From NCBI GenBank assembly GCA_902770845.1, contig CACXUV010000007.1, positions 1-43,051 on the forward strand: a DNA stretch of 43,051 nucleotides. The letters run 5' to 3'. Both the position numbers and the translations under genes were made by a program. Shown here one piece after another: positions 6,649-17,700 of this stretch; position 1 is the first letter of the stretch; every line of letters begins with the position of its first letter. Source of the stretch: an uncultured Prevotellaceae bacterium. Its GTDB lineage: Bacteria; Bacteroidota; Bacteroidia; Bacteroidales; Bacteroidaceae. A model generated the notes under the pieces. That model did no database searches and had not been told where the DNA came from. It was given only the letters and a program-made list of their open reading frames with translations.

Positions 6649-9600
6649 TCACTTCTCAACAAGAATCTTCTTTCCCTTCACAACGTGCAACTTTGGCTGG
6701 TTGCCCGTCTGATTGTCGACCTTGTAGATGCGACGACCTTGCAAGTCGTAGTGAGGCGTGTTGGCATCATCGAGAGCTGTCTTTACAGCCTCAATCAAAT
6801 CGGCTTCTCCCCAAATGACACCCACCTCGCCAGGCTGTCCGCTGCCCATTGTGTACTGGCAGTAAGCCTTTCCAGCAGGTATCACCATGCCTTTGGCTGC
6901 TTGCAGGAAGCGCGTGGCAGTCTGAGCTTCACTGCGGAAGCTGCGGCTGTTGGCTGCTTCGCGCAGCACATAGATATTGTCGGTGATCACAGTGTAAGGC
7001 TTTGCACCTGTGCCAACGAGCAGATTGCCATTGATTGCCGAAGCACTCGCGGCCTGATTCATGTCGAAACGCTGGGCATCGCTGACGCCCACAAGGATGA
7101 GGCCCTCGCCAGCCTTCACGGTTCCCGACGTGAGTTTGGTGAGTACAAAGCTCTGAGCATCGAAGCGCGACACATACCAAACATCAATTCCAAGCTGTCC
7201 TATCTCAACATCGACTGTGGGTGAGAAGGCACAAATGCCACCTTGCGGCAACTGAACCGTGGCACCAGGCAACAATGCAAAGTTCTTGGTCTGCTGCCCA
7301 TTGCTGAACCACACCTGCGACGTGGGGCTCCAGATGTAGCCATCGGCCTGACACATCACATCATAGGTAAGACTCTTGTCGGCCACCTGCAGTGTGTAGC
7401 GTCCAAACTGATCGGTTGTGGCCGTGTAGACGAGCTGATCCTTGGTGAGCGTAATGGTAGCCCCCTTAATGGGCAGATCGTCATCGGCATTGGTCACCCG
7501 ACCGGCCAGCACGCCGTAAGGCAACTCTCTGAACAGAGCCTTGATGGTGACAGTCTTGGTTATCGTCCACTTCAACACAGGATCAGTGACCGATTGCTTC
7601 ACACCGTCGACCATCCAGCCATCAAACTCAAAGTCGGCCTGCGGCTTGGCTGTGAGTGTGATTTCTGTGCCATAAGCATAACGGCCAGTGCCGCCACCCT
7701 CAATCGTGCCGCCCACCACATCGCCTGTGGTGATGGTCACATCATAATACTTAGGTGTGAAGACAGCCGTGAGCGCACTGCTGCCCTGCGGTGTATAGCT
7801 GAACGAAGGCTGCTCGCTCAGCGTCTGTTCGGCCTCCACCCACTTCACGAAGTCATAGCCAGTGGCAGGCGTGGCCGTCAGGCTGACAGGCTTGTTGAAG
7901 TCGAATGCGCCAGAGGCAGGAGTCACAGTGCCGCCAACAGCAGGCTGGGCCGTAATGACCAGATTCACCTTGCCGCCAGCATACTGCACCCAGGTGGCTT
8001 GCTTGCCCACAGCACCTTCGAAGCCTTCATAGTCGGTGATGGTGGCCGTTTGCACAGTGAGCACATAATAACCGTCGGCACCGCTAATGGCCTCGATGTT
8101 CAGTTTGTACTGAGTGTCGCTTTCCTTGGAAATGACAATCTGCTTGGTGTCGAGCTGCACACCCTGGCAAGCCAGCGTGATGTCCTCAGCCGTGAACGTC
8201 TCAGGCTGAATGGCCTTGTTGAAGGTCACGGTGAGCTGCTTCAGCGGCTCCGTCTGCAGCACGCCTGCTGCGGGATGGCCCTCAATCTTCTGCACAGCCA
8301 ACTCTACCGAAGGCTTTGGTGCAAAGGTGAGCACAAAGGTCTCGCCACTGATCGACATGTTGGCAACGAAATGCAGTCGTGCATCCTTCACCGGATTGAC
8401 ACCATCGCGGATGGTCCAGCCCGTCTGCCAAACATTGTCGAGCGGAATTTCCTGTCCGTCGCTCTGGCGCACAATCTTCATCAGTTTCTGCTTGCCCACA
8501 GTGGGATCGAGCAGCGAACCGTAGCTCCAACCAGCATCGGTGGGCATCATCGTGAGCCTATATTCCGTGTCGGAAGTCTTGGTCACGTCGGCTTGTCCAA
8601 TGATATGAACTTCGTCCTGTGTGGCATTGGTGAAGTAAACAGCATCGGGTAGGTCCTCACTGTCGGTCACATCGTTCACCAGGAAGGCACGTCCAGCCGC
8701 AGAACTACCGGCCACCATGGCAGGTGTAAAGCCATGAATGAGTTCATGAATGGTGACCTGATCAAGCAGTGACAGGTCTTCATTGCCATAGCTTGTCACA
8801 TGGGTGGCCTTGATGTCGTAATCAACAAAGTGACCCAGCAACGAACACTGCAGCCACCACTGGGCGTATGCCTGCGAGTGGGCAGGAATGGTGCCAAAGT
8901 CGGTGGGAATGGTCTTGCCCATGGCCAACACCTTTTCCTGTCCGTTGAGCTGCGACGACAAGAACTCGAAGTCGATGAGCAAACCTTTCTCGTTCTCAAT
9001 AATCTTGGGCTGTTCGGTGGCCATGCGCACATTAGTAGCATCGCCGTTGCCCTTGTTGTTGAAGATCACGGCAAACTCAGAAGGCACCATCGGTTCCACC
9101 TCATCAGTCAGTGCGTTGTCGCCCAGGATGTCGCGCTCCATGAAATAAGTCAGATCGAGCTCGGGCGAAGGCTTCACGGTGAGCGTCACAGGATAGAGTT
9201 CGCGCGTCACCTCCAGTCCCGTGTAAGGATCCACGTAGCTGAGCGTGCCACCAAACGAATACTCAACAGGCACATCGGGAGCAGCATACTTGGTGGGAAT
9301 GAACAGGATGGTGGCTGTGCCCGTGCTGTCGATGCCCAAATGCCAGCCAGCATCCATGGGCAGTTCGCCCGTGAAGCCCACCAGGCTCTCGGTGTGCATC
9401 TCCATTTCATGAGCCGTGGCCAGCTGCCCCGTGCTCAGGTTGGTCACGTTCAGCTTCAGTTTCACGTTCTCCATGGCAGTAGTCTTGCTGCCGTTGCCCA
9501 CGGTGAGCGTGCCACGGAAAGCCTGGCGCGTCATGGTGAGTTTCTGATTTATTTGCAGCGTGATGGTGGTGCAGACGCTGTTGTCGTTGTCCTCCATCAT

Positions 9601-12600
9601 CTTCGAGAAAGCCTCGCTTTCCTTCATCCAGAGATCGTCCACGCTAATATAACCCAGTTCCAAGGCTTTCTCTTCGGCCTCGTCGCTGCGCTGCTTGCAC
9701 TCACGCAGTTTCTCCAGATGAATGCGGTTAGCATGCTCTGTGCCGTTCTGTTCAAAATCGGTAGAATTGTTCAGACGCTCAACAAAGGCAGCCAACTGTG
9801 CCTCGGTGATGCCCTGTGGCTTCACAGCCCGCAACACGTCTATGCTGACCGCACCTTCGTGCATCAACACAGCTTCCAGCACGTCGGCCTGCTCCTGATC
9901 AGTGGTCTCACTCAGCCAAGCCTCATCGCCAAACAGTTCAATGAAGAAGTCGGTGCGGGCCTGCCACTGATAGGCCGGAATGGTGGCCATTTGGCGATAG
10001 CGTGTGATATAGCCAGCCTCACCAGGATCTTCTTCGATGTCCATCATGGCGCGATTTGGCATGCGGCGCATGGTGCGCGAGGCTGCCTTGCCACTGCTGC
10101 AAGGTGCTGTGATGCCAATGAAACAGTTGATGACATTGAACGTCGTGGAAATGGTGCTGCAGGCGATGGTCACCACGCCACTTGCGCCGAAGGTGAAGGG
10201 CAAGGCTATGACCGATGCATCCGTACACAACTCGCCCACACAGCCAGCCAAAGTGAATCCGCAGGTGGCCCAATAGCGCCAGTTGCCAGCATCAACATCG
10301 CCCAAGCAAGAACCCATGCCATAGCCACAGCCAAAATGAGGAATGAACGAGATACCGCAATCGGTCCACGCCTTGAACTTTTCAAGCTTGCAAATGTCGC
10401 AGTCACGCTTCACGTTGACATTGCCATTGCTGCTCCAGCCGCCATAGCCGCTGCTACCGCCACCGTTGGGACTGCCTACGCCACCGCCGCCACCGGCGCC
10501 GCCACCACCACTGCCACCAGAAGACGGACATACTTGGTACTGAATCTGACGTTCGGTAATGCCTTCCTTGTTGTCTTCGCCACAGGCCCACTGATAAGCA
10601 GTGCGCGAAGCGGTGCGGCAACCGCCACTGCCGCCACTGGCACCACGCATGAGTCGCGAGTTGGCATTGCTCACACGTGTCACCTTCACGGGCACCACAA
10701 AGCTCTGCTGGGGTGCCAGGTCAAAGTTGGTGCACTCCACCAACGGTTCCCAGCGGAAGTCGCCCGCATACTCTGGAATGGTATAGCGCGTGTTGAAAGC
10801 AGTGATCAGACCCCTGTTGGTGAGCACCGCATTGAACACAAGGCTCTCGCCCATGCCCAGGCTGGGTGCATCAATCTTGTCGGGCTGAATCACTTCAATT
10901 ACGGGAACGGGCACGTTGGTCTCATATTTCACAGTGGTCACGATGTCGTATTCGTCTTCCACCTCGGTTTCAACCACCTCCCAACTCACGCTGATAGCCT
11001 TCACGCTCAGGTTCACCACCTTGGTTGTGGTGCGGCCGGGGTCAATCAGGATGTTGTTTTTATAAGAATCGTGGTTGTCGGCCGTGACGTTCAGCTGGTA
11101 GTAGCCTTCGGGCAGTTCCATGCTCCACTTGCCGTTGTCGCCACTCACGCCCTGCGCCACCATGGCTCCCGTAACGGGATTGCGCAGCACAATCTGGGCA
11201 TTCTTCACATGAGGTGCTTCCTCTGTATAATAGGTGTACTCGTCGGTCACGTCGACCACCAGCGTACCCGTAGCGTCACTCACGGGCGTAATGTTGAAGT
11301 CAATATAGGTGCCGTTACCATTTTCGCAGTTAATGCCGATGCGTCCCGTTACAGGCACATTCAGCTGCATCTGCTCTGTGGGCATCATGCGCAGCACCAC
11401 GGTAGCCGTGTCGTTCTGGTTCAGTCCCGGCATGGTGCTGCCCGTGAGCGCGGTCATCCAGTCGGGCAGTGCCATGGTGATTTTGCCCGTGTTGCCACGA
11501 CCATTGTTGGTGAGAATGAAGTTATAGTCGCGGCCCTGATCCTTCAGCATGGTGGTAATGAGCTGGTGCGACTCCACCATCAAGTTGCCCTTGGCAGCAC
11601 GGCCATAATAGTAAATGGTTATGTCGAGCTGCACGCCTTCAGCCGAAGTGACACGCGTGACCAGTTCCTCCCACTTGTTGCCCTGCGTGGGCACACTGCC
11701 CGTGATGCGATAGGTCAGCGTGGTCTTGGCATTGCCAGCCAGCGAGGGAGCCAGGTCGAACTGCATCTGCACATCGTCGGGCCCCGACAGCTTCTCAGCC
11801 TTCAGTCCGCTCAAGGGCAGCTTGCCAGGGTTGAGCAGTTCGATGAAGCCCTGACGGGTGTCGCCCAAGATTACATCTTCCGTGATGTAGGACTGACTGG
11901 CGCGTCGCAGTCCGTAGACATCGAATGTGGCCTGTTCTTCCGTGGTCTTGTCGCCTGGGTAGCAGGCACCCACCACGAAGTGTCCAGCCATGAGGCCGTA
12001 GGGCACCCAGTCGAGCGCAAAGTTGCCGTCCATGTCGGTTGTCACCTCCTCAGTCTGGCGCATGCCGTCGTTGATGAAGTAGACGTCGATCTTGGCCGAT
12101 TCGGTGCGATTGCCCGTGAGCTTGCCCGTGATGGCAATCTTCTCGCCCTGCGTATAGATTTTCTTGTTGGTCTGCACCGTGGCCGTGAAGGGCGACGTGG
12201 CCTTCACCTTGCAGTCGGCCGACGTGTTGTTGGTGTAGACCAGTTCCTGCACATCCTTGCCTTCGTTGACCACCGCATAGTAGCTGTGCTGGGCCACCTC
12301 GTCGGGCAAGGTGATGCGGCGCACCACCTCGAGCGTTCCGTCAACAGGAATGGCCTGTTCGGTGCGAATGGTTCCCAGCGTTTCGCTCTGTCCACGGCGA
12401 TAGAACTTCACCACAGTGCCTTCAGGCAGTGGTGCTGCACCCTCATTGACCACGGTGGCCGTGAGCGTAACGGCCGAGCCAACGACCAGTTCTGCAGCCG
12501 AGCTGATGAGCGAGCTGATGCGGGCATCGGGCAACGTCTGGTCGGTCACCAGCACGAAGCAGGTGCCCGAAGCAAAGCCATTGGCCGAAACCGTGAAGAC

Positions 12601-14706
12601 CACCGTGCGCGAATCGCCACTCACGGTGTTTTTCTTCGACTCCACCTCAACGGTGGCCGTCATCTGTCCGGCAGGAATAACCACCGTCTTGTTGTAGACC
12701 AACTGGTCGTCGTAGTCGCTGCTCAGCGTCACGGTGAGCGGAGCCGCCGTGTCGGTGGTGTTGCGTTTCACGGTGAGCGTGGTCTTGCCGCCCTCCTTCA
12801 CCGTGCTGGCCGCCGTGGTGAGTCCCAGCGAAAGGCCGTCGTTGTCGAGCACGGTGAGCTGAGCACTGACGGCACCCATTTGTTCGCCCGAAGCGGCACA
12901 ACTGCACGACGACACCCAGACGCCTGCCATGACCTGATAGACGCGGTCGCCTTCCTGAATGACATTGTCGACCGGCCCCAGGTTGAAGTAGACTTCTTCC
13001 ACGCCACGGGCCATCTCAACAGAACGGTTGCTGTAGTACAAGCCGCCACCGGCATCGTCGCTGATGCGCACGGTAATCTTGCTGTTGGTGTTGCCCGTGC
13101 GGCGCAGCACGGCCGACACGGCAGTGGGCCCAGCCGCCTCGCTCACCTTATTGGGCGTGAGCGTCAGGGTGAGCACAGGCATGTCGTTGTCTTTCAGAAT
13201 CACCATGGCCTCGCCCTTGTTGTACTTCGGAGCCGAGACGGTGAACTTATTGGCCTGTTCCAGATTAGGCACGTCGTTGTCGACGGCCACCACATCGACC
13301 GTCACCGACTCCTGTCCGGCAGGAATGACGGCCTGTGAGGGATAGTTGAAGCGCTTGCTGTCCTCGCTGCCAATGTTCACAGTGATGGGCGTGACCGACA
13401 TGCGCTCCGTGCTGATCGTGAGCTGGAAGGTCTCGCCCTCATTGACAACCGACTTCGATGCCTTTGCCGTAAGGGCAGGATACTCATTGTCCTCAATCAC
13501 CACTCGGGCCGTGGTGGCCTGATAGCCGTCGCCCTCCACGGAGACAAGCACCACCGAGTCGGCATCGAGCAAGTCATTGTCTTTCACGTCGATACTGAAC
13601 ACCACACCCGACTGATTGGCCGGAATGGTGACACGCGACGGCATCTGCAAGCGCGTGTCGCTGACAGGACTCTTCGACACCGTGAACGTGCGTCCGTTCA
13701 GCCAGCGGCCACTGCGCGACAGTTTGGCACTGATGCGCTGGTTCTGATTTTCCGTAACATTCAGTCGCGACAGCTCCAGCGTGAGCCGCTTGCCCACGCT
13801 GACGTTGTTCTGACTCTGTGCCACGTTGTTGTCGCGCAGCGACGGGTGTTCGCCCGTCTTCTCGTTGGGAACCACCTGCACCTGCACCTTGGCAATGCCA
13901 TCGAGTCCCAGCAGTGCCGGAATCTCCACTTCGGCCTGGCGGTCGACAGCCGCCTTGGCGGCCAGTGTCTGTTCGTGATAGACCGTGGTGAGCAGCTTTG
14001 TGATGTTGCCCGACACGGTGACCAGCGACAGTTGCTCGCTCCATCCGTCTTCCGTGGGCTTGGTGCCAATGTTCTGCACCTTCCACGACACGCTGAGCTT
14101 GTCGCCGGGATTCACGGTGGCAGGGCTGAACGCCACATCGACCGGCATCAGGTCGGGGCGCGGCACTTCCTCGATGGTGATCAGTCCGTTCTTCTGTCCT
14201 GTCACCACGTTCTGCATTTCCAGGTTGCTGAGCACCACACTGTTGCTCAACAGCACCACTGGCAGCTGCGACTCGTTGGGCAGTTCGCCCGACAGAGGCA
14301 CCTGCAGCGTGAGCAGCATGCCCTCATTGTCGAGTATGAGCTGGTTGCGGTCGCTATAGACCATGACGCGGTAGTTCTGATACAGCAAGCTCACACTGCC
14401 CTGCGGTGTGGTGTAGCTGCGCCACGTTGTTCCGGTCTTGCGGGTGGTCACCTGGTGATAAGGGGCACGGTTGGCAGCCAACTGGGCCAGAACGGTGCCG
14501 CTCTCGTCGGTGGCCAGCTCATAGGGCACCGAGATGTCGAACTGCACGCCCGCAACATCGGCCTGGTTTTCCAGGATGATGGGCAGGCTCACCGTCTTTC
14601 CGGCAGGATACTTCACCGAGTCGACACGCAGCACATTGGCTGCGGCAATACCGCAGCTTACCAGACAGATGAGTGCTGCCAAAAGGTTGAATCTGAGGTG
14701 TTTCAT
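6649..14706 (-). CDS. Giant secreted multidomain surface protein (2685 aa)
   Basis: Visible modules: signal peptide (1-23, hydrophobic core ending SCGIAAA); a cohesin-like beta-sandwich (~25-180, pattern LPIILENQADVAGVQFDISVP...YRVMVYS); a CARDB-like domain (~184-300); four Calx-beta-like repeats (~305-725, each ending DND/DNE); a second CARDB-like domain (~732-838); a macroglobulin-like Ig domain (~840-930); further Ig-like and carboxypeptidase-regulatory-like folds; a Gly-rich linker (~1399-1423) set in a stretch with 14 cysteines (~1361-1538); an acidic helical segment; Ig-like domains; two InlB/Listeria-Bacteroides-type repeats (~2249-2395); a carboxypeptidase-regulatory-like domain (~2397-2480); and the C-terminal block HYDLQGRRI...VVKGKKILVEK. 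No catalytic domain is recognised; an adhesin, scaffold or glycan-binding role is inferred. It lies 57 bp downstream of the LRR gene and is probably co-transcribed with it. Confidence 0.85.
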   Translation of the reverse strand: MKHLRFNLLAALICLVSCGIAAANVLRVDSVKYPAGKTVSLPIILENQADVAGVQFDISVPYELATDESGTVLAQLAANRAPYHQVTTRKTGTTWRSYTTPQGSVSLLYQNYRVMVYSDRNQLILDNEGMLLTLQVPLSGELPNESQLPVVLLSNSVVLSNLEMQNVVTGQKNGLITIEEVPRPDLMPVDVAFSPATVNPGDKLSVSWKVQNIGTKPTEDGWSEQLSLVTVSGNITKLLTTVYHEQTLAAKAAVDRQAEVEIPALLGLDGIAKVQVQVVPNEKTGEHPSLRDNNVAQSQNNVSVGKRLTLELSRLNVTENQNQRISAKLSRSGRWLNGRTFTVSKSPVSDTRLQMPSRVTIPANQSGVVFSIDVKDNDLLDADSVVLVSVEGDGYQATTARVVIEDNEYPALTAKASKSVVNEGETFQLTISTERMSVTPITVNIGSEDSKRFNYPSQAVIPAGQESVTVDVVAVDNDVPNLEQANKFTVSAPKYNKGEAMVILKDNDMPVLTLTLTPNKVSEAAGPTAVSAVLRRTGNTNSKITVRISDDAGGGLYYSNRSVEMARGVEEVYFNLGPVDNVIQEGDRVYQVMAGVWVSSCSCAASGEQMGAVSAQLTVLDNDGLSLGLTTAASTVKEGGKTTLTVKRNTTDTAAPLTVTLSSDYDDQLVYNKTVVIPAGQMTATVEVESKKNTVSGDSRTVVFTVSANGFASGTCFVLVTDQTLPDARISSLISSAAELVVGSAVTLTATVVNEGAAPLPEGTVVKFYRRGQSETLGTIRTEQAIPVDGTLEVVRRITLPDEVAQHSYYAVVNEGKDVQELVYTNNTSADCKVKATSPFTATVQTNKKIYTQGEKIAITGKLTGNRTESAKIDVYFINDGMRQTEEVTTDMDGNFALDWVPYGLMAGHFVVGACYPGDKTTEEQATFDVYGLRRASQSYITEDVILGDTRQGFIELLNPGKLPLSGLKAEKLSGPDDVQMQFDLAPSLAGNAKTTLTYRITGSVPTQGNKWEELVTRVTSAEGVQLDITIYYYGRAAKGNLMVESHQLITTMLKDQGRDYNFILTNNGRGNTGKITMALPDWMTALTGSTMPGLNQNDTATVVLRMMPTEQMQLNVPVTGRIGINCENGNGTYIDFNITPVSDATGTLVVDVTDEYTYYTEEAPHVKNAQIVLRNPVTGAMVAQGVSGDNGKWSMELPEGYYQLNVTADNHDSYKNNILIDPGRTTTKVVNLSVKAISVSWEVVETEVEDEYDIVTTVKYETNVPVPVIEVIQPDKIDAPSLGMGESLVFNAVLTNRGLITAFNTRYTIPEYAGDFRWEPLVECTNFDLAPQQSFVVPVKVTRVSNANSRLMRGASGGSGGCRTASRTAYQWACGEDNKEGITERQIQYQVCPSSGGSGGGGAGGGGGVGSPNGGGSSGYGGWSSNGNVNVKRDCDICKLEKFKAWTDCGISFIPHFGCGYGMGSCLGDVDAGNWRYWATCGFTLAGCVGELCTDASVIALPFTFGASGVVTIACSTISTTFNVINCFIGITAPCSSGKAASRTMRRMPNRAMMDIEEDPGEAGYITRYRQMATIPAYQWQARTDFFIELFGDEAWLSETTDQEQADVLEAVLMHEGAVSIDVLRAVKPQGITEAQLAAFVERLNNSTDFEQNGTEHANRIHLEKLRECKQRSDEAEEKALELGYISVDDLWMKESEAFSKMMEDNDNSVCTTITLQINQKLTMTRQAFRGTLTVGNGSKTTAMENVKLKLNVTNLSTGQLATAHEMEMHTESLVGFTGELPMDAGWHLGIDSTGTATILFIPTKYAAPDVPVEYSFGGTLSYVDPYTGLEVTRELYPVTLTVKPSPELDLTYFMERDILGDNALTDEVEPMVPSEFAVIFNNKGNGDATNVRMATEQPKIIENEKGLLIDFEFLSSQLNGQEKVLAMGKTIPTDFGTIPAHSQAYAQWWLQCSLLGHFVDYDIKATHVTSYGNEDLSLLDQVTIHELIHGFTPAMVAGSSAAGRAFLVNDVTDSEDLPDAVYFTNATQDEVHIIGQADVTKTSDTEYRLTMMPTDAGWSYGSLLDPTVGKQKLMKIVRQSDGQEIPLDNVWQTGWTIRDGVNPVKDARLHFVANMSISGETFVLTFAPKPSVELAVQKIEGHPAAGVLQTEPLKQLTVTFNKAIQPETFTAEDITLACQGVQLDTKQIVISKESDTQYKLNIEAISGADGYYVLTVQTATITDYEGFEGAVGKQATWVQYAGGKVNLVITAQPAVGGTVTPASGAFDFNKPVSLTATPATGYDFVKWVEAEQTLSEQPSFSYTPQGSSALTAVFTPKYYDVTITTGDVVGGTIEGGGTGRYAYGTEITLTAKPQADFEFDGWMVDGVKQSVTDPVLKWTITKTVTIKALFRELPYGVLAGRVTNADDDLPIKGATITLTKDQLVYTATTDQFGRYTLQVADKSLTYDVMCQADGYIWSPTSQVWFSNGQQTKNFALLPGATVQLPQGGICAFSPTVDVEIGQLGIDVWYVSRFDAQSFVLTKLTSGTVKAGEGLILVGVSDAQRFDMNQAASASAINGNLLVGTGAKPYTVITDNIYVLREAANSRSFRSEAQTATRFLQAAKGMVIPAGKAYCQYTMGSGQPGEVGVIWGEADLIEAVKTALDDANTPHYDLQGRRIYKVDNQTGNQPKLHVVKGKKILVEK

Positions 14707-14763
14707 ATCGTTATTCTCATTTTTTTCTTCTTAACCATGATTTCATCTTCAGGTCGCGTTTCT

Positions 14764-17700
14764 TCATTTCTTGACCTTGTATTGCCTGCCATTGGCACGA
14801 ACCACGTAAACGCCCGTGGGCAGTTCGTCCCAGTCAGCATTGAGACGCCGACCGCTCAGGTCGTAGATCTGGCGTGCAGCCTGCTGCTGTGGCACCGATG
14901 CAAACGAGACGGCTGTGGTGCCATTGATGCTGACGCCCAGACGGTGTGCCTCGGCGTCGCTCAGGCAAACATCGGCAAGGCTGGCTCCGGCAGGCAGGCC
15001 AACCAGCAGCTGGTGGGTGCCGGCCTGCAGGGTTCGGCCACTCGGCGAATAGACCACCACGCGCACGCCGTTCTCCACGGAGCGCATGGCCACGGTGAAG
15101 CGGCCTTTCAGCTCTTCGCCCATTTTCAGCTGGCCCTGACGAACGCCGCTGACGGTGAACTGCAAGGCAGCAATCTCGTCGGCGTGGTTCAGCAGAACGG
15201 CATCGCCGGTCATCGACAGCACGTTGCGACTGTCATCAGCCACCTCATTCCTATACGCACGCGCGTTGGCCTGGCTCGGCTGTTCGTAGCTCAGGATGCA
15301 GTCTACCGACCCCACCACGTCGGCCACATCGATGCGCTTGTCGCTGTTGGCATCGGCAGCGGTGTAGTTGTACAGCTGTTCTGCAGGCTTACGGTCGTTC
15401 ATGGCATAATAGACCACGCTCTGCAGGTCGGTCACGTCGACGGTCTGATCGGCATTCACGTCGCCATCCTGCCAGTCGAAGCGCAGAATATAGGTGATGG
15501 GGCTCCACCACGGATTACCATCGTTATAGGCCGCAGGCTGTCCCTTCGGGGCTGTGAGCACATAGTTGGTGGTGCCTGCATAGAGATTCCACAGGCCGTT
15601 GCTCTGCTTCTGCAGTTCCCAGTCGCTGGTGCTGAAGCCGCCATTGCCATTGCTGTAGACGCGGTAAAGGGCAGTGCTGGCATAGCCAAAGTCGCCGCGC
15701 TCATGGCGATAGGACTGCAAAGTGCTGGGCTCGATGGCAAAGGGAATGCCGGGCGTGACGTCGATCACAGGCATATCGGGGTCGCTGACAACCTCCTTCG
15801 TCTTGTAGTCGATGAACTGATAGCCTCGCGACAGGTTGTTGTTGGTGAGCTTGTTGTTGGGGAACACCTCGGAGAAAGCCGTGAGACGGTTGTAGCTCAC
15901 GTCGACCTTGGTGACATTGGGCACGCGCTGCAGGAACGGGGCAATGTCGCCCTTGAGCTGGTTGCCCTGCAGATTGACCTCGGTGAGGCTGCTTGCCACC
16001 ACATCGCGCTGGTCAAGCAGCTGGCCCAGGTTGCCCGTGAGGGCATTGTTGCTCAGGTTGAGCGACTGCAGTCGCTTCAGCATGAAGAGCGAGTCGGGCA
16101 GCTGTCCGGTGAGCCCCTGGCCCGCAAGGTTGATGGAAGTGATGGCATAGGTGGTTGACGTGGCCTTGCCCATCTTCTCCGTGGTCACACCACTCCATTT
16201 GCCCACGGCGTGGTGGTCGTTGTCAAGATTCCACTTGTTTGTCCAGTTCTTGCCACCGAGCTTGTTGTAGAGCAGCTGCAGCACGGCATAGTCGAGCTCG
16301 TTGAGCACATCGCCCACGAAGAAGCCGCGAATTTCCTTGAAGTCTTTCCAGAAGGTTGCCTGCCGATAGAGCTCCACCATCTCTTCAGGCACCTCAAGCA
16401 CACATTTGGTACGGAATTCTTTCCAACTAGTATCCGACTTCGGCGGGGTGCCTGCATAGACGCGCATGAGCTTGAGCGAATCGCACCCGTAGACACAGGT
16501 GAACGACGACCACTGGCTGTAGTCCTGATTGCGGCCAAAGTAGACCGAGCGCAGCTCCTTGCAGTTTTCAAGCGTGTAGCTGCCCAGATCGCTGGTGAAG
16601 CCATCGGGCACGCGGAAAGTGGTCAGCTTGGTGCCGCTGAAGGCGTAGTTTTCTACTTTCTGAATGCTGTCGGGCAGGATGACAGAGGTGAGGCCACTGC
16701 GGTGGAAGGCTGCATAGCCAATCTCAGTGAGACTGTCGGGCAGGGTGATGGCCGTGAGCGACGGGCAATCCTGGAACATGTAGTTGGTGATGCGCCTCAT
16801 GTCCTGCGGCAGGCGCACTGTGCTGAGCGAGTCGCAGTGGTAGAAGATGTCGGTGCCCCAGGTGCCGATGCCCTCAGGCAGCACCACGCCCGTGATGCCG
16901 CTCTCGCGGAAGGCACCGCCCTCGATGGTCGTCACACCCGTGGGCACAACCACCTTGCCCTTGAAAGCCTTAGCACCGCCAAAGGCCCAGCTGCCCAGGA
17001 AGGTGAGCCCGCTGGGCAGGGCCATGAACGGCAGCGATGCGCAATCGCGGAAGGCATTATACTCGATGGAAGTGATCTGATTGCTGAGCTCGATGCTCTC
17101 CAGCCGATTGCAGCCATAGAAAGCATCGTGGCGAACGGTGCGCAGCCCAGGGTGCAGCTGCACGGCTTGCAGGTTCTCGCAACCCTCGCAGAAGTCGTAG
17201 GGCACATAGTCAATGCCTGTGGGAACGTTGATGCGCTGCAGCTGATGACAATACTGGAAGATGGCATAGCCCATCGATGTGATGGTGTTGGGCAGCGTCA
17301 CGCTTTGCAGGGCTGTGTTGTAGAAGGCATAGTTGCCAATGGTGGCCAGCTCGTTCTGGCCAGCCAGGTTGATGGTGGCCAGCCGCTTGCAGCCATCGAA
17401 AGCATTCTCGCCAATGCTGGTGGTGCCACTGGCCAGGGTGACGCTCTGCAGGCCGTCGCAACCCTGCAAGACCCAGCCCGGCACCTGCTTGATGCCCTGT
17501 GGGAAGGCAAAGGAGCGCAGCGAGTCGCAGTTGTAGAAGGCACGGTCGCCCAGCTTGGTCACCGTCTGGGGCAACTGGGCCTGCTCTATCAGGTCGCAGT
17601 CGGCAAAGGCAAAGCTGCCCACCGTTTGCAGACTGTTGCCAAACGTGACACTGGGCAGCAGGTGGTTGCTGCGGAAGGCAAAGTTGCCAATGGCGGTGCA

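Noticed and set aside
7243-8652. 469-codon plus-strand frame opposite the end of the giant gene
   Set aside because: Antisense shadow within the coding region of the 2685-aa protein, with no promoter, signal or domain.
8800-13338. A 1512-codon open frame on the plus strand, antisense to the giant surface gene
   Set aside because: It lies in exact codon register opposite the real gene, so its stops could arise only from TTA, CTA and TCA codons, which that gene avoids through its GC-rich codon choice. The translation is His/Arg/Gly-rich without recognisable domains, while the minus strand encodes a signal peptide and known folds.
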